DNA from: Tenggerimyces sp963762635 | Lineage (GTDB): Bacteria > Actinomycetota > Actinomycetes > Propionibacteriales > Actinopolymorphaceae | Direction: 5' to 3' | Length of the DNA stretch: 64,000 bases | Assembly (NCBI GenBank): GCA_963762635.1 | Contig: CAVXLQ010000004.1 | Span: 186,001 to 250,000, forward strand | Shown here: in pieces, positions 16,725 through 26,000 of the stretch | How the letters are laid out: each line of letters opens with the position of its first letter | Position numbering within the stretch: position 1 is the stretch's first letter | Notes under the pieces: generated by a model | What the model saw: only the letters and a program-made list of their open reading frames with translations | The model's database searches: none | What the model was told of the DNA's origin: nothing | Position numbers and translations under genes: made by a program

Positions 16725-17495
16725 ATGCCTCTGACTGTCGCGATCACCGGCGCCGCCGGCGGGATCGGCACCACCGTACGGAACGGGCTCGACCGCTCGC
16801 GGTTCGCGCTCCGGCTGCTCGACCAGGTCCCGCCCGCGGAGCCCGACCCGCGCGACGAGGTGCACGTGTTCGACCTGCGCTCCCTGTCCTCGACGCGCGA
16901 GGTGCTGCGCGGGGTCGATGCCGTCCTCCACCTCGCCGCGTACCCGGACGAGAAGAGCTTCGAGGAGATCCACCAGAGCAACGTCGTCACTACGCACTCG
17001 GTCTACGAGGCTGCCCGGTTGGAGGGAGTGCGGCGCGTGGTCTTCGCCTCGAGCGTGCACGTGACGGGCTTCTACCCGTGGGGCCGCCTGACGTCGCCCG
17101 CCGACCGGCCGCGGCCCGACACGTTCTACGCGCTGAGCAAGGTGTGGGGCGAGAACCTCGGCAGCATGTACGCCGACCGGTACGGCATCTCGGTGGTGAA
17201 CCTGCGCATCGTCGGCTTCGCCGTCGACCCGTACGACCCCGCGTTCCTCTGGGGCTGGCTCAGCCCAGGGGACACCGTCCGCCTCGCGACAGCCGCCCTG
17301 ACGGCACCGGACGTCAGCCTCGTCACCCTCTACGGCGTCTCCCGCAACCAGCGGCGCTTCTACACCGAGGACGGCTGGTCGGAGATCGGCTACGACCCCC
17401 AGGACAACGCGGAGCAGTTCGCCCCCCGCTGGCCCGACGCGACCCCCCATCCCCTTGCCGGCATGGGCTTCACGGACTCCGACTACTTCGGCTGA
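16725..17495 (+). CDS. NAD-dependent epimerase/dehydratase, uronate-dehydrogenase-like
   Basis: 256 residues. The Rossmann motif is GAAGGIG near residue 9. HVFDLRSLSS ends strand 3, VLHLAAYPDEKSFEEI holds the NAD-binding region, and the catalytic YALSKVWGE gives Tyr and Lys. The block WGWLSPGDTVRLATAAL and the overall size match bacterial uronate dehydrogenases, which oxidise glucuronate or galacturonate to the aldarolactone. A role in acidic sugar breakdown would suit the PL6 lyase elsewhere in the window. ATG 16725 is preferred because the frame upstream is non-family. It is divergent from the methyltransferase. Confidence 0.8.
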   Translation: MPLTVAITGAAGGIGTTVRNGLDRSRFALRLLDQVPPAEPDPRDEVHVFDLRSLSSTREVLRGVDAVLHLAAYPDEKSFEEIHQSNVVTTHSVYEAARLEGVRRVVFASSVHVTGFYPWGRLTSPADRPRPDTFYALSKVWGENLGSMYADRYGISVVNLRIVGFAVDPYDPAFLWGWLSPGDTVRLATAALTAPDVSLVTLYGVSRNQRRFYTEDGWSEIGYDPQDNAEQFAPRWPDATPHPLAGMGFTDSDYFG

Positions 17496-17600
17496 GCTCG
17501 CTTGGCCAGCACTTAGACCAGCCCGGTCCGAATGGGTTAGCGGTTCTAGGGCGCTGGACCCATCCAGCAATCTTGCTCAGGGTCGCGCAGCTGAGTGTTG

Positions 17601-18131
17601 CTAACCGCCGTCGACATGTCCAGGTGCGTATCCGTGGCGACGCACGATGAGTGTGCGTCGTACACCGGCGTCGATCATCGCCTGGCTTCGGTGCCGGCCG
17701 TTGATGTAGGCGTTCACCCTCCATTCGCGGTCCACGGGCTCGAGGATGGCGATGTCGTCGTGCAGGAGCACTTTCAACGCCTGGCGTTCCCACGGGGTCA
17801 GGTCGTCGGATCGTGAGCGCCGCAGGATCTGGTGCTTCTGTTCGCTGAGGTCATCGACGCCCTCTGCATGGAGTTCTTCGAGGTACCGGATCGCGGTCTC
17901 GCACACTCTGTGCCAGTCACCTCCGTGGAACCAGCAACAGTCGTTCCCGCCGTGCAGGGGTCTCCGTTGCCGCCACCAGCGGTAGCCAGGCAGACGCCAC
18001 CGCATGCAGACCTCGCGCCCGCGGTCGAATGGTTGCCAGCGCGATGGCGAGGGCATCTCGGCGACTCGCACGACCTCGTACCAAGCGCGCTCGATCCAGG
18101 CCTCGGCGTCTCCATCGATTGGCTTGCTCAT
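17601..18131 (-). CDS. Hypothetical protein with C-terminal INGRHRSQ motif
   Basis: 176 residues, not recognised as a named family. It is rich in Trp and Arg, with two Cys in the first half (GGNDCCWFHGGDWHRVCE). It ends with REWRVNAYINGRHRSQAMIDAGVRRTLIVRR, a run that recalls the 'GNHR/GRHRxxA' core of ParB-like nuclease folds, though too little is present for a call. ATG 18131 lies five bases beyond the stop of the DMT gene, so it may be the second gene of that transcript. A GTG at 18155 would overlap that gene. Confidence 0.6.
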   Translation of the reverse strand: MSKPIDGDAEAWIERAWYEVVRVAEMPSPSRWQPFDRGREVCMRWRLPGYRWWRQRRPLHGGNDCCWFHGGDWHRVCETAIRYLEELHAEGVDDLSEQKHQILRRSRSDDLTPWERQALKVLLHDDIAILEPVDREWRVNAYINGRHRSQAMIDAGVRRTLIVRRHGYAPGHVDGG

Positions 18132-18135
18132 CGCG

Positions 18136-19110
18136 CTAGTCGCCTCTTGGGTCACGCTTGGGCTTGGCCGTACTCAGCTGGACGACCGTCGCTCCCGTCA
18201 ACAGCACGGCGGCGCCGAGGATCTGGATCGCGGTCAGGGCTTGGCCGAGCAGCACCCAGGCCGCGACCGTTGCTACGACGGGTTCGCAGAGGGCGAGGAC
18301 ACTCACGACGTTCGAGGGCAGGTACTGCATCGCGGCGATGCTCAGCAGGTACGCCATCACCGTGCTCACCACGGCCATCAGCACCAGGAGGAGCCAGACC
18401 GGCAGCACCCAGTGGCCGAACGGCGTCGTCTCGACCAACGCCTCGAGGGGGAACGTCCACGGCGGCGCCAGCAGCCAGATTGCCAGGCCGCCGACGACCA
18501 TGCCCCACGTCACCAGGCCGAGCGGCGAGGTCGAGGAGACGCCACGTTCGCCCAGCAGGAAGTACGCCGCCGCGGTGAACGCCGTACCGACGCCGAACAG
18601 CAACCCCAGCGCGTCGAACGCCAGCCCCTGCCACACCTGCGCCACCAGCGCGAGGCCCGTCAGAGCGAGCGCCGTGCCGAGCCACGCCCGCCAGGGCAGG
18701 ACCGTACGGCGGACGAACCGCACCCACAGCGCCACCAGGATCGGCGCCGTGAACTCCAGCAGCATCGCGATCCCGATCGGGATCCGCGCGACGGCCGCGA
18801 AGTACAGCAGCTGAACGATCCCCACGCCGAACAGCCCGTACGCGGCGACCAGCCCCCAACTCTGACGCGGAATCCGCAACGCCGAAGGACGGAACACCGC
18901 GACGCCCACCAGCAGCAGAACCGCCGCCGTGGTGATCCGCGCGCTCGCCACGTGCTGAGCCGAGACCCCGGCACCCATGATCGCCTTGGCGAACGGCCCA
19001 GAAGTCCCGAAGCAAACCGACGCGACCAGGATCAGCACGGTCCCGCGGCGCCGATGCCGCTCGGTCAGAGCCGGCCGAGGGGCGAGCCTGGCCTCGAGTT
19101 CGCTGGTCAC
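18136..19110 (-). CDS. EamA/DMT-superfamily exporter
   Basis: 324 residues with ten membrane segments in two EamA repeats. The first starts GTVLILVASVCFGTSGPFAKAIMGAGVSA and includes VARIPIGIAMLLEFTAPILVALW. The second includes GLLFGVGTAFTAAAYFLLGERG and AMQYLPSNVVSVLALCEPVVATVAAWVLLGQALT. These signatures fit the RhtA/YdcZ-like metabolite or amino-acid exporter group. The open frame extends to 19950 but only as a shadow of the divergent AraC gene. GTG 19110 with AAGGGT just upstream is the likely start. The substrate is unknown. Confidence 0.88.
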   Translation of the reverse strand: MTSELEARLAPRPALTERHRRRGTVLILVASVCFGTSGPFAKAIMGAGVSAQHVASARITTAAVLLLVGVAVFRPSALRIPRQSWGLVAAYGLFGVGIVQLLYFAAVARIPIGIAMLLEFTAPILVALWVRFVRRTVLPWRAWLGTALALTGLALVAQVWQGLAFDALGLLFGVGTAFTAAAYFLLGERGVSSTSPLGLVTWGMVVGGLAIWLLAPPWTFPLEALVETTPFGHWVLPVWLLLVLMAVVSTVMAYLLSIAAMQYLPSNVVSVLALCEPVVATVAAWVLLGQALTAIQILGAAVLLTGATVVQLSTAKPKRDPRGD

Positions 19111-19167
19111 CCTTGCAGTCTGCCGGGCCGTGGCAACACCTCGCGGTAGCGTCCATCGGTTGGCACA

Positions 19168-20001
19168 ATGCGCTCTGTGAACGGCGGCCAGAGCTACGTG
19201 GAGCGGCCTCCCGTTCCGTTGCTCACGGGGTGGGTCTCGGCCGTGTGGATCCAGCAGATCGGGCCCGCGGCGCCGCCGTACGTCCAGCGCAACCTCCCGC
19301 ACGGCGGCATGGAGCTCACCTGCGTGCTCGGCGAGCTGCCGCGGCTGGCGGGCCCGCTGACCACGCTCGCCATCGACGTCCTGGCCCCCGGCGCCACACT
19401 GATCGGCGTGCGTCTGCGCCCCGGCACGGCCGCCCTGCTCGGCCTCAGCGCGCTCGAGCTCGTCGACCAGCACGTCGACTGGGACCCCGACCACCTCGGC
19501 GAACGCCTCGCCCTGACGACCTCGCCCGACGAAGCCCTCGACCTCCTGCAGACAGAGCTGGTCGGAAGGCTCGCGGACACCCCGGCGCGCGACCCGCTGA
19601 TCGGCCCGCTCATCCACCACCTTCAGCCCTGGCAGGACGGAACGGTGGGCACGCTGCGTGAGGTGCTGTACGTCTCCGAGCGCCAGCTGCGCCGCAGATG
19701 CCTCGCGGCCACCGGGTTCGCGCCGAAGACCCTGCACATGATGCTGCGCTTCCAGGGCTTCCTCGCGGTCGCCCAGCAGGCCATCGCGGCCGGCGGCGTC
19801 CCGGGCGAGGACTGGCTGGCGCGGATCGCGGACGACCTGGGGTACGCCGACCAGTCGCACCTGCACCGCGAGTGCGTCCGCCTCACCGGCCTCCCGGCAC
19901 GGGCGTACCTCGGCGCGGTCGAGTCGGCCTGCGCCTGCGGGCACGACCACTCGGCGTCGTACGTGCCGATCCTGCGGTCGCGTGCGGAGCGCGCTGGCTA
20001 G
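19168..20001 (+). CDS. AraC-family transcriptional regulator
   Basis: 277 residues. The N-terminal 150 residues form a sensor region of the DUF6597 type (VSAVWIQQIG, NLPHGGMELTC, LIGVRLRPGTAALLG). The C-terminal AraC double HTH reads TLREVLYVSERQLRRRCLAATGFAPKTLHMMLRFQGFL and LARIADDLGYADQSHLHRECVRLTGLPARAYL. The tail contains a CxCGHDH stretch that could bind metal, although this is speculative. It is divergent from the DMT exporter and convergent with the epimerase (four-base overlap of stops). Its likely target is the exporter or itself. Confidence 0.9.
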   Translation: MRSVNGGQSYVERPPVPLLTGWVSAVWIQQIGPAAPPYVQRNLPHGGMELTCVLGELPRLAGPLTTLAIDVLAPGATLIGVRLRPGTAALLGLSALELVDQHVDWDPDHLGERLALTTSPDEALDLLQTELVGRLADTPARDPLIGPLIHHLQPWQDGTVGTLREVLYVSERQLRRRCLAATGFAPKTLHMMLRFQGFLAVAQQAIAAGGVPGEDWLARIADDLGYADQSHLHRECVRLTGLPARAYLGAVESACACGHDHSASYVPILRSRAERAG

Positions 20002-20921
20002 CGCTCGTTCCCGGCGCGGAGCCAGGCGACGTAGTCCTCGACGCCGCGCGAGATGTCGTACTCGGGCGCGTACCCGACGTCCTCGCCGATCCGCGTCACG
20101 TCCAGGTACGTGTTCCGGCGCGCCTTCCGACCCGGCGTCAACGGAACCTGGGCGCCCGGCACGGCTCGTTCCACCGCGGCGGCGACCTCGGCATTCGTCG
20201 TCACGCGGCCCGAACCGACGTTGTACGCACGGTGATTCAGGCTGTCCGCGAGCTGCAGCGACGCGATGCCGCGGGCCAGGTCCTTCACGTAGCAGAGGTC
20301 GGTGCCGTCCTCCGCGTACGGCGGCTCGCCGGCCGGCGCTTCACCGCGCACCGCGGCGTGCACGAAGCGCGGCAGCGCGAAGTACGGCGACGCGGGGTCG
20401 ACGAGCGGCCCCCAAGCCGTGGAGATCCGCAGGTGCACGACGTCGAGCTCGTCGGCGTCCGCGACCACCGACGAGAGCAGCTCGGCGACCCGCTTGAACG
20501 TCCCGAGCGGCCCGCCGCGCGTGGTCGGCGGCAGTGGAACCTCCTCGCCGAACGGCAGCTCCGGCACTCCGACGTACACGCCGATCGAGCTGGCCAGGCT
20601 CAGCCGCCGGATGCCCCAAGCGCGGGCGGCGGCGAGAACGTTGAACAGCAGTTGGGTGTTCGCCTCGAGGAAGTCGAGCGCGCCGGGCGGCTGAGCCGAC
20701 GCGAGATGCACGATCCCGGTGATCTCGTGCCGCTCACCCAACGCGAGCAGAGCGGCCCGGTCTCCGGCGTCGACCTGCTCCACCACCACCCGATCGTCGG
20801 TGAGGAACGAAGGCAGCGGCGCCGGCCGGCGGCTGACCAGCACGCACGACTCACCGCGGTCGAGCAGCGCCCGAGCCGTATGCGTGCCGATGAACCCGAG
20901 GCCGCCAGTGACGAGGATCAT
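19998..20921 (-). CDS. NAD-dependent epimerase/dehydratase (tandem copy B)
   Basis: 307 residues, extended SDR. It opens MILVTGGLGFIGTHTARALLDRGES with the GxxGxxG motif, has GIVHLASAQPPG, and the SSIGVYVGVPE strand takes the place of the catalytic Ser/Thr. The YxxxK tyrosine is not obvious, since GPLGTFKRVAELL stands where it should be, so catalysis may be altered. It is the last gene of a four-gene minus-strand run (DHFR-like, PPOX, copy A, copy B) and starts ten bases after copy A. The two copies align over their whole length, so they arose by tandem duplication. Confidence 0.85.
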   Translation of the reverse strand: MILVTGGLGFIGTHTARALLDRGESCVLVSRRPAPLPSFLTDDRVVVEQVDAGDRAALLALGERHEITGIVHLASAQPPGALDFLEANTQLLFNVLAAARAWGIRRLSLASSIGVYVGVPELPFGEEVPLPPTTRGGPLGTFKRVAELLSSVVADADELDVVHLRISTAWGPLVDPASPYFALPRFVHAAVRGEAPAGEPPYAEDGTDLCYVKDLARGIASLQLADSLNHRAYNVGSGRVTTNAEVAAAVERAVPGAQVPLTPGRKARRNTYLDVTRIGEDVGYAPEYDISRGVEDYVAWLRAGNER

Positions 20922-20931
20922 GCCGCCGACG

Positions 20932-21882
20932 CTAGCGGTCGTGCGTTCGCAGCCAGTCGACGTAGTCCGGTACGGCGCGCTCGACGTCGTACTCCGGCAG
21001 GAACCCGGTGTCCGTTCGAAGCCTCGTGAGGTCCTGGTAGTTGTCCGGCGGCCGGTCCGGGTCGCGGCCGGACGGGAGTGTGAGGTCGGCGCCCGGAACG
21101 GCGGCGTTGATCGCGTCGACGACCTCGCCGAACCGCACCAGCCCGCCGCCGGAGACGTTGTAGATGCGGTGGTTCAAGCGCTCGGCGACCATCAGCAGCG
21201 CGATCGCCCGGCCACAGTCCTTCACGTACAGCAGGTCGGCCGCGTCGTCGGCGTACGCGGGCGGGCGGGGCGGCGTGAGGTCGGCATCCTCGCCCCAGAC
21301 CGTCGCGGAGATCAGGCGGGGCAGCGGGGTGAACGGGTTGTCGGGCTCGTTCAGTGGCCCGAAGATCGTGCCGATCCGCAGGCTCACCGTCTCGAACCCA
21401 GCATGGTCTCCGGCCAACGCCGCCCACAGCTCCGCGGTCTTCTTGAACACCAGGATCTGGTGCGGCGCGATCACCGGCAGCGGCAGTTCCTCGCGCAGAG
21501 GGGACTCGGCCACCCCGGCGTACGCGCCGATCGTGCTCGCGAACGCGAACCGCCGTACGCCCCACGCCGTCGCCGCCTCGAGCGCGTTGAGCAGGCCGAG
21601 GGCGTCGGCGCGGAGGTACGCGACCGGGTCGGGCAGGTTGAACGGGGCCGCGGCGAGATGCACGATGCCGGTGATCTCGTGCCGCTTCCCGAGGTCGAGG
21701 AACGCGGCCTCGTCGGTGGTGTCGAGCGGCTCGACGACGACCCGGCCGTCTTCCTCGCCGGCGAGGTACTCGGGGAGGTGGGTGGACCGGTACGCGGTGA
21801 GGACGACCGACTCGCCCAGGTCCAGCAGTGCCCGCGCGGTGTGCGAGCCGATCGAGCCGAGGCCGCCAGTGACGAGAATCAT
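20932..21882 (-). CDS. NAD-dependent epimerase/dehydratase (tandem copy A)
   Basis: 316 residues. It opens MILVTGGLGSIGSHTARALLDLGESVV (Rossmann motif), with GIVHLAAAPFNLPD, FASTIGAYAGVAE and APHQILVFKKTAELW in the place of YxxxK, the same deviation as in copy B. The frame is open further upstream, but ATG 21882 fits both the family start and an ATGA overlap with the PPOX gene. It is likely a sugar-nucleotide-like or small ketone reductase or epimerase. The substrate is unknown. Confidence 0.87.
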   Translation of the reverse strand: MILVTGGLGSIGSHTARALLDLGESVVLTAYRSTHLPEYLAGEEDGRVVVEPLDTTDEAAFLDLGKRHEITGIVHLAAAPFNLPDPVAYLRADALGLLNALEAATAWGVRRFAFASTIGAYAGVAESPLREELPLPVIAPHQILVFKKTAELWAALAGDHAGFETVSLRIGTIFGPLNEPDNPFTPLPRLISATVWGEDADLTPPRPPAYADDAADLLYVKDCGRAIALLMVAERLNHRIYNVSGGGLVRFGEVVDAINAAVPGADLTLPSGRDPDRPPDNYQDLTRLRTDTGFLPEYDVERAVPDYVDWLRTHDR

Positions 21883-22271
21883 CGGGGGAAGAACACCCCC
21901 GCCGACTCGACCTCGACGAGGAAGGCGACCCGGTCCTCGCGGACGGGGTACGGGATGCCGAGGTACTTGGTCGAGAGCCGGTCGACGATCGCCCAGCCCT
22001 CGTCGCCGTCGACGACCTTGACGACGCGGCCGCGCAGGTAGGCGCTGTCGTTCGGCGCGTCGGCGTCGGTGAGGGAGATCGCCACCCGCGGGTCGCGGGC
22101 GATGTTCTTGCCCTTGACCGAGTCCGCCGAGCTCTGGAACGCGACGTACTCGCCCTCCAGGTCGACCCACACCGGAACGCTGTGCGGCGCGCCGTCGGCC
22201 ATCAGCGTGGCGAGGTGGGCCCGGCTCGGTGCTTGGAGGAGACGTACGACGTCCTCGGACAGGTGGGTCAT
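21879..22271 (-). CDS. PPOX-class (FMN/F420-binding split-barrel) oxidoreductase
   Basis: 130 residues. The short split-barrel pattern is MTHLSEDVVRLLQAPSRAHLATLMADGAPHSVPVWVDLEG, then VKGKNIARDPRVAISLTD and YLGIPYPVREDRVAFLVEVE. It belongs to the pyridoxamine-5'-phosphate-oxidase-like fold, whose actinobacterial members often use coenzyme F420 to reduce small substrates. It is second in the operon, seven bases after the DHFR-like gene, and overlaps epimerase copy A by four bases. Confidence 0.88.
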   Translation of the reverse strand: MTHLSEDVVRLLQAPSRAHLATLMADGAPHSVPVWVDLEGEYVAFQSSADSVKGKNIARDPRVAISLTDADAPNDSAYLRGRVVKVVDGDEGWAIVDRLSTKYLGIPYPVREDRVAFLVEVESAGVFFPR

Positions 22272-22278
22272 TGCGGCC

Positions 22279-22845
22279 TCACTTCACGACGGCGAACAGC
22301 AGGTGGGTGGTGGTCGGGGCCTCGATCACGCGCTTCCGCTCGAGCTGGACCTGGCCGCCGAGGTGCTCGAACAGCCGCGTTCCACCGTTCAGCAGCACGG
22401 GCGCGAGGTGGATCCAGATCTCGTCGAGCAGTCCGGCCACGATGGCCTGCTGGACGGCACTCGCGCCATGCAGGCCGACCGTCTTGCCGCCGGCGGCCGC
22501 TTCGGCCTGGGCGACCGCGCTCTCGATCCCGTCGCTGACGAACGTGAACAGGCCGGGTGGGTGCGCCGACTGGTCTACCGGCGGCTCGTGGGTGAGCACG
22601 AAGCACGGCGCCTTACCGACGGGCCCACCGTCGGTCCAGCGCCCGAGGTCGTACCCGACGCGACCCATGACGACCGCGCCGACCTCGTCGACCATCTCGT
22701 CGAGCAGGCGCGCGGAGTCGGGGTTGCCGTCGAGCCAGCCGAACAGCACGCCGCCGCCCTCACCCAGCTGCTCCTCGTGCGTCGGGTTCGGACCGGTGAC
22801 ATATCCGTCGAGGGACATCGAGATGCCCGACAAGACCTTGGCCAT
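22279..22845 (-). CDS. Dihydrofolate-reductase-family protein (RibD C-terminal fold)
   Basis: 188 residues of the RibD_C/DHFR-like fold: LSGISMSLDGYVTGPNPT at the N-terminus, VGAVVMGRVGYDLGRW, APCFVLTHEPP, TVGLHGASAVQQAIVAGLLDEIWIHLAPVLLNGGTRLF. These stand-alone proteins bind NADPH, but their substrates are unknown. It is not the housekeeping DHFR, as the folate-site signature is missing. It is the first gene of the four-gene minus-strand operon, with its promoter in the 230-base gap shared with the AfsR-like gene. Confidence 0.88.
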   Translation of the reverse strand: MAKVLSGISMSLDGYVTGPNPTHEEQLGEGGGVLFGWLDGNPDSARLLDEMVDEVGAVVMGRVGYDLGRWTDGGPVGKAPCFVLTHEPPVDQSAHPPGLFTFVSDGIESAVAQAEAAAGGKTVGLHGASAVQQAIVAGLLDEIWIHLAPVLLNGGTRLFEHLGGQVQLERKRVIEAPTTTHLLFAVVK

Positions 22846-23076
22846 GCGCGTCTCCTTCCTGGTGGAAGGTGACGCTAGCGATCACGGGAGCGGGACGCTT
22901 GAAGAAATCGGCCATCGTGGCCGACTGCTTATGACCTTCTCGCAGTTCGCCGTCGGGTTTTCCCCACCACCTCCTGGACAGATTCTGGGAAAGCTCTGGG
23001 TACGAACGACACCTCAGGAAAAGGCCGTTTCTCCTTGCTAACCTGATAAGGCGAAGGGATAAGCCAGGGGGAGAAC

Positions 23077-26000
23077 ATGCGGTTTCGAATTCTCGGACCG
23101 CTCGAGGTCGAGGACGACGACGGTCGGCTCATCACCATCGGGGGGCCACAGCTGCGCGGGCTGCTGGGCGTGCTTCTGCTGCACCCGAACAGGGTCGTCT
23201 CCAGCGACCGCCTCGTCGAGCACGTATGGGGCGGCGACTCTCCCACCACGGCCCGCGGCCTCCTGCAAGGACGAATCGCCCACCTGAGAAGGGCGATCCA
23301 GCAGCACGACAGGCAACCGCTCGCGACCCGCGCGCCCGGCTACCAGCTCGAGGTACGTCCGGGCGAGCGTGATCTCGACACCTTCGACGACCTCGTCCGG
23401 GCAGCGAGCGACGACACCGAACACCAGGCCACGAGATCCGAACGTCTCGACGAGGCTCTCGCTCTCTGGCGCGGTCCCGTCCTGGACGGCGTCGCGATGG
23501 ACGGCTGGCGCGCCGAGCTCGCCCATCTCGAGGAACGCCGCCTCGACGTTCTCGAGCAACGCGTCGAGCTCGATCTCGCGCTGGGCAGGCACGCGGCCCT
23601 CGTCGGCGAGCTCCAGACTCACACGCACCAGCATCCGCTCAGGGAACGCCTCTGGGGCCAGCTGCTCGTCGCCCTCGCCGGCGCCGGACGTACGGCCGAC
23701 GCTCTCGCCGCCTACCGCGAGCTGCGCAGAACGTTCGTCGACCAGCTCGGCACCGAACCGTCACCGGCCGTCCAGCAGATCCACCAGCGCGTCCTCACCG
23801 GCGACATCGCCTCTGCCGGCGTCGCGCCACAGACGCCGAAGACGGCAAGGCCCACCGTCGGAAACCAGACGATTCCCGCCCAACTCCCCGCGGCGACCGG
23901 CGCGTTCTCCGGCCGGGCCGAGGCGTTCGCCTGGCTGGAAAGCCTCCTGGCGGCCGGCACCGGCGACGGTTCTACGATCGGCGTCCTCTCCGGCACGGCC
24001 GGCGTCGGCAAGACCACGCTCGCCGTTCGCTGGGCGCACCGCGTACGGGCCAGGTTCCCCGACGGCCAGCTCTACCTGAACCTGCGCGGGTACGCGGTCG
24101 AGCCGCCCGTTCGGGTGATCGACGCGCTCGCCGGTTTCCTGCAGGCGTTGGGAGTTCCGGGCGAACAGATCCCGACCGACGTCGGGGCCGCGACCGCCCG
24201 TTACCAGGCCGCGATCGCCGGCCGGCGCCTGATGATCGTGCTCGACAACGTACGGACGGCCGAGCAGGTCCGCCCGCTACTTCCCGAAGGACCGGACGGC
24301 GGGGGTTGCCTCGTGCTCGTCACGAGCCGCGGCCGCCTTACCGGCTTGGTCTCTCGCGAAGGCGCGCGCCAGCTCAAGCTCGACGTGTTCGAGCCGGCGG
24401 AGGCGAACGAGCTGTTGGCCAAGCTGCTCGGCCCCGATCGGATCGCCGCGGAGCCCGAGGCCGCCGCCGAGCTGGCGCGGCAGTGCGCGATGTTGCCGCT
24501 GGCGTTGCGCATCGCCGCCGCCAACCTCTGCTCGGCCAGTGTCGCGTCGATCACCCACCAGGTCGCCAGCCTCGCCGCCGACAACCGGCTGGACGTCCTG
24601 CAGACCGGCGACGATCAGTCCGCCGCGGTGCGCGGAACGTTCGATCTCTCTTACGACACGCTGGATTCGTCCTCCCGCAGGCTGTTCCGCCACCTCGGCC
24701 TGGCGCCCGGCGCGGACGTCACCGCGGGCTCTGCCGCCGCGCTCGCCGGGATCGACGAAGGGCGCGCGAGCGCGCTGCTGGAAAGGCTCGCCAACGCGAG
24801 CCTGGTCGAGGAGACGACGGCCGGACGGTACGCGTCACACGACCTGCTCCGCGCGTACGCGAAGGACCGCGCCAACGACGAGGAGACCGTCAGCGAACGC
24901 AGGCAGGCGATCGAGCGCCTCCTCGCGTGGTACCTCGACGTGGTCGACGGCGCCGCGAGGGCGCTCTACCCGCAACTCCTCAGGCTGCACGAGGGAACCG
25001 CGTTCGAGCACGCCGACCGGGTCGAGGCGTGGCGCTGGCTCGACTCCGAACGCGCCGCCCTCATCGCGGCCGTCGAACGCGCGTACGAGCTGGAGCTCTA
25101 CGAACCCGCCTGGCTGCTCGCCGACTCCCTGCGGGGCTACTTCTACCTCCGCCGCATGGTCGTCGACTGGTTGAAGGTCGCTGAGCTGGGCCTCGCGGCG
25201 GCGGAGGCCGCCGGCAGCCCGATCGGTCGCGCCGCGGGCCACGCGAGCATCGGGCTCGCCCAGCTCTGCGCGAACAACTACTGGCAGGCGCTTTCCCACC
25301 AGCGCACCGCGCTCGACCTGTACGAGCAGGCGAACTGGCAAGTGGGCAAGGCGCACGCGCTCACCAACCTCGCTGTCGTCCAACAGGAGCTCGGCGAGCT
25401 CGAGCGCGCCGTCGAACGTCACGAGCAGGCCCTCGCGATCAACACCGAGAGCGGCGCGGGGCACGCCGCCACCATGAACCTTTACAACCTCGGACAGCTC
25501 AACACCCTACGAGGGCGGTTGGACGAGGCCGTCGAGTGGCTCGAAACCGCGAGCCGCCGTCCGTCCGACGTCAACAGCATTCGCAACCGGGCTTTGGGAG
25601 CGAACAGGCTCGGCGACGCCTTCCGCTACCTCGGCCGGTTCGACGACGCGCTCAACGCGCTCGCCGACTCGCTCGCCCTCTGGGGCGAGCTCGACAACCA
25701 CCACGGCCAGGGCATCGCGCATGGTTCGACCGCGGCGGTGCATTGCGACATAGGAGATCTCGACGCCGCGTACGATCATGCCAAGCGCGCCTTGACACTG
25801 CTCGGCGGCGTGGGCGACCGCGGCACCGAGGCGTTTGCGCGGAACAGGCTCGGCGAGGTCCTGCGCAGGTTGGGCAGGACCGACGAGGCGCTCCACCTGC
25901 ACGAGAGGGCCGTACGGCTCGCGCGCGACATCTCCGCGCGTTTCCACGAGGCCGACAGCCTGATCTGTCTCGCTGATGCCCTCCGCGAGCATGGCGACCC

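Noticed and set aside
18136..19950. 604-residue version of the DMT exporter
   Set aside because: The N-terminal 280 residues are the antisense of the AraC gene with no membrane or family pattern. GTG 19110 has a ribosome site and fits the family.
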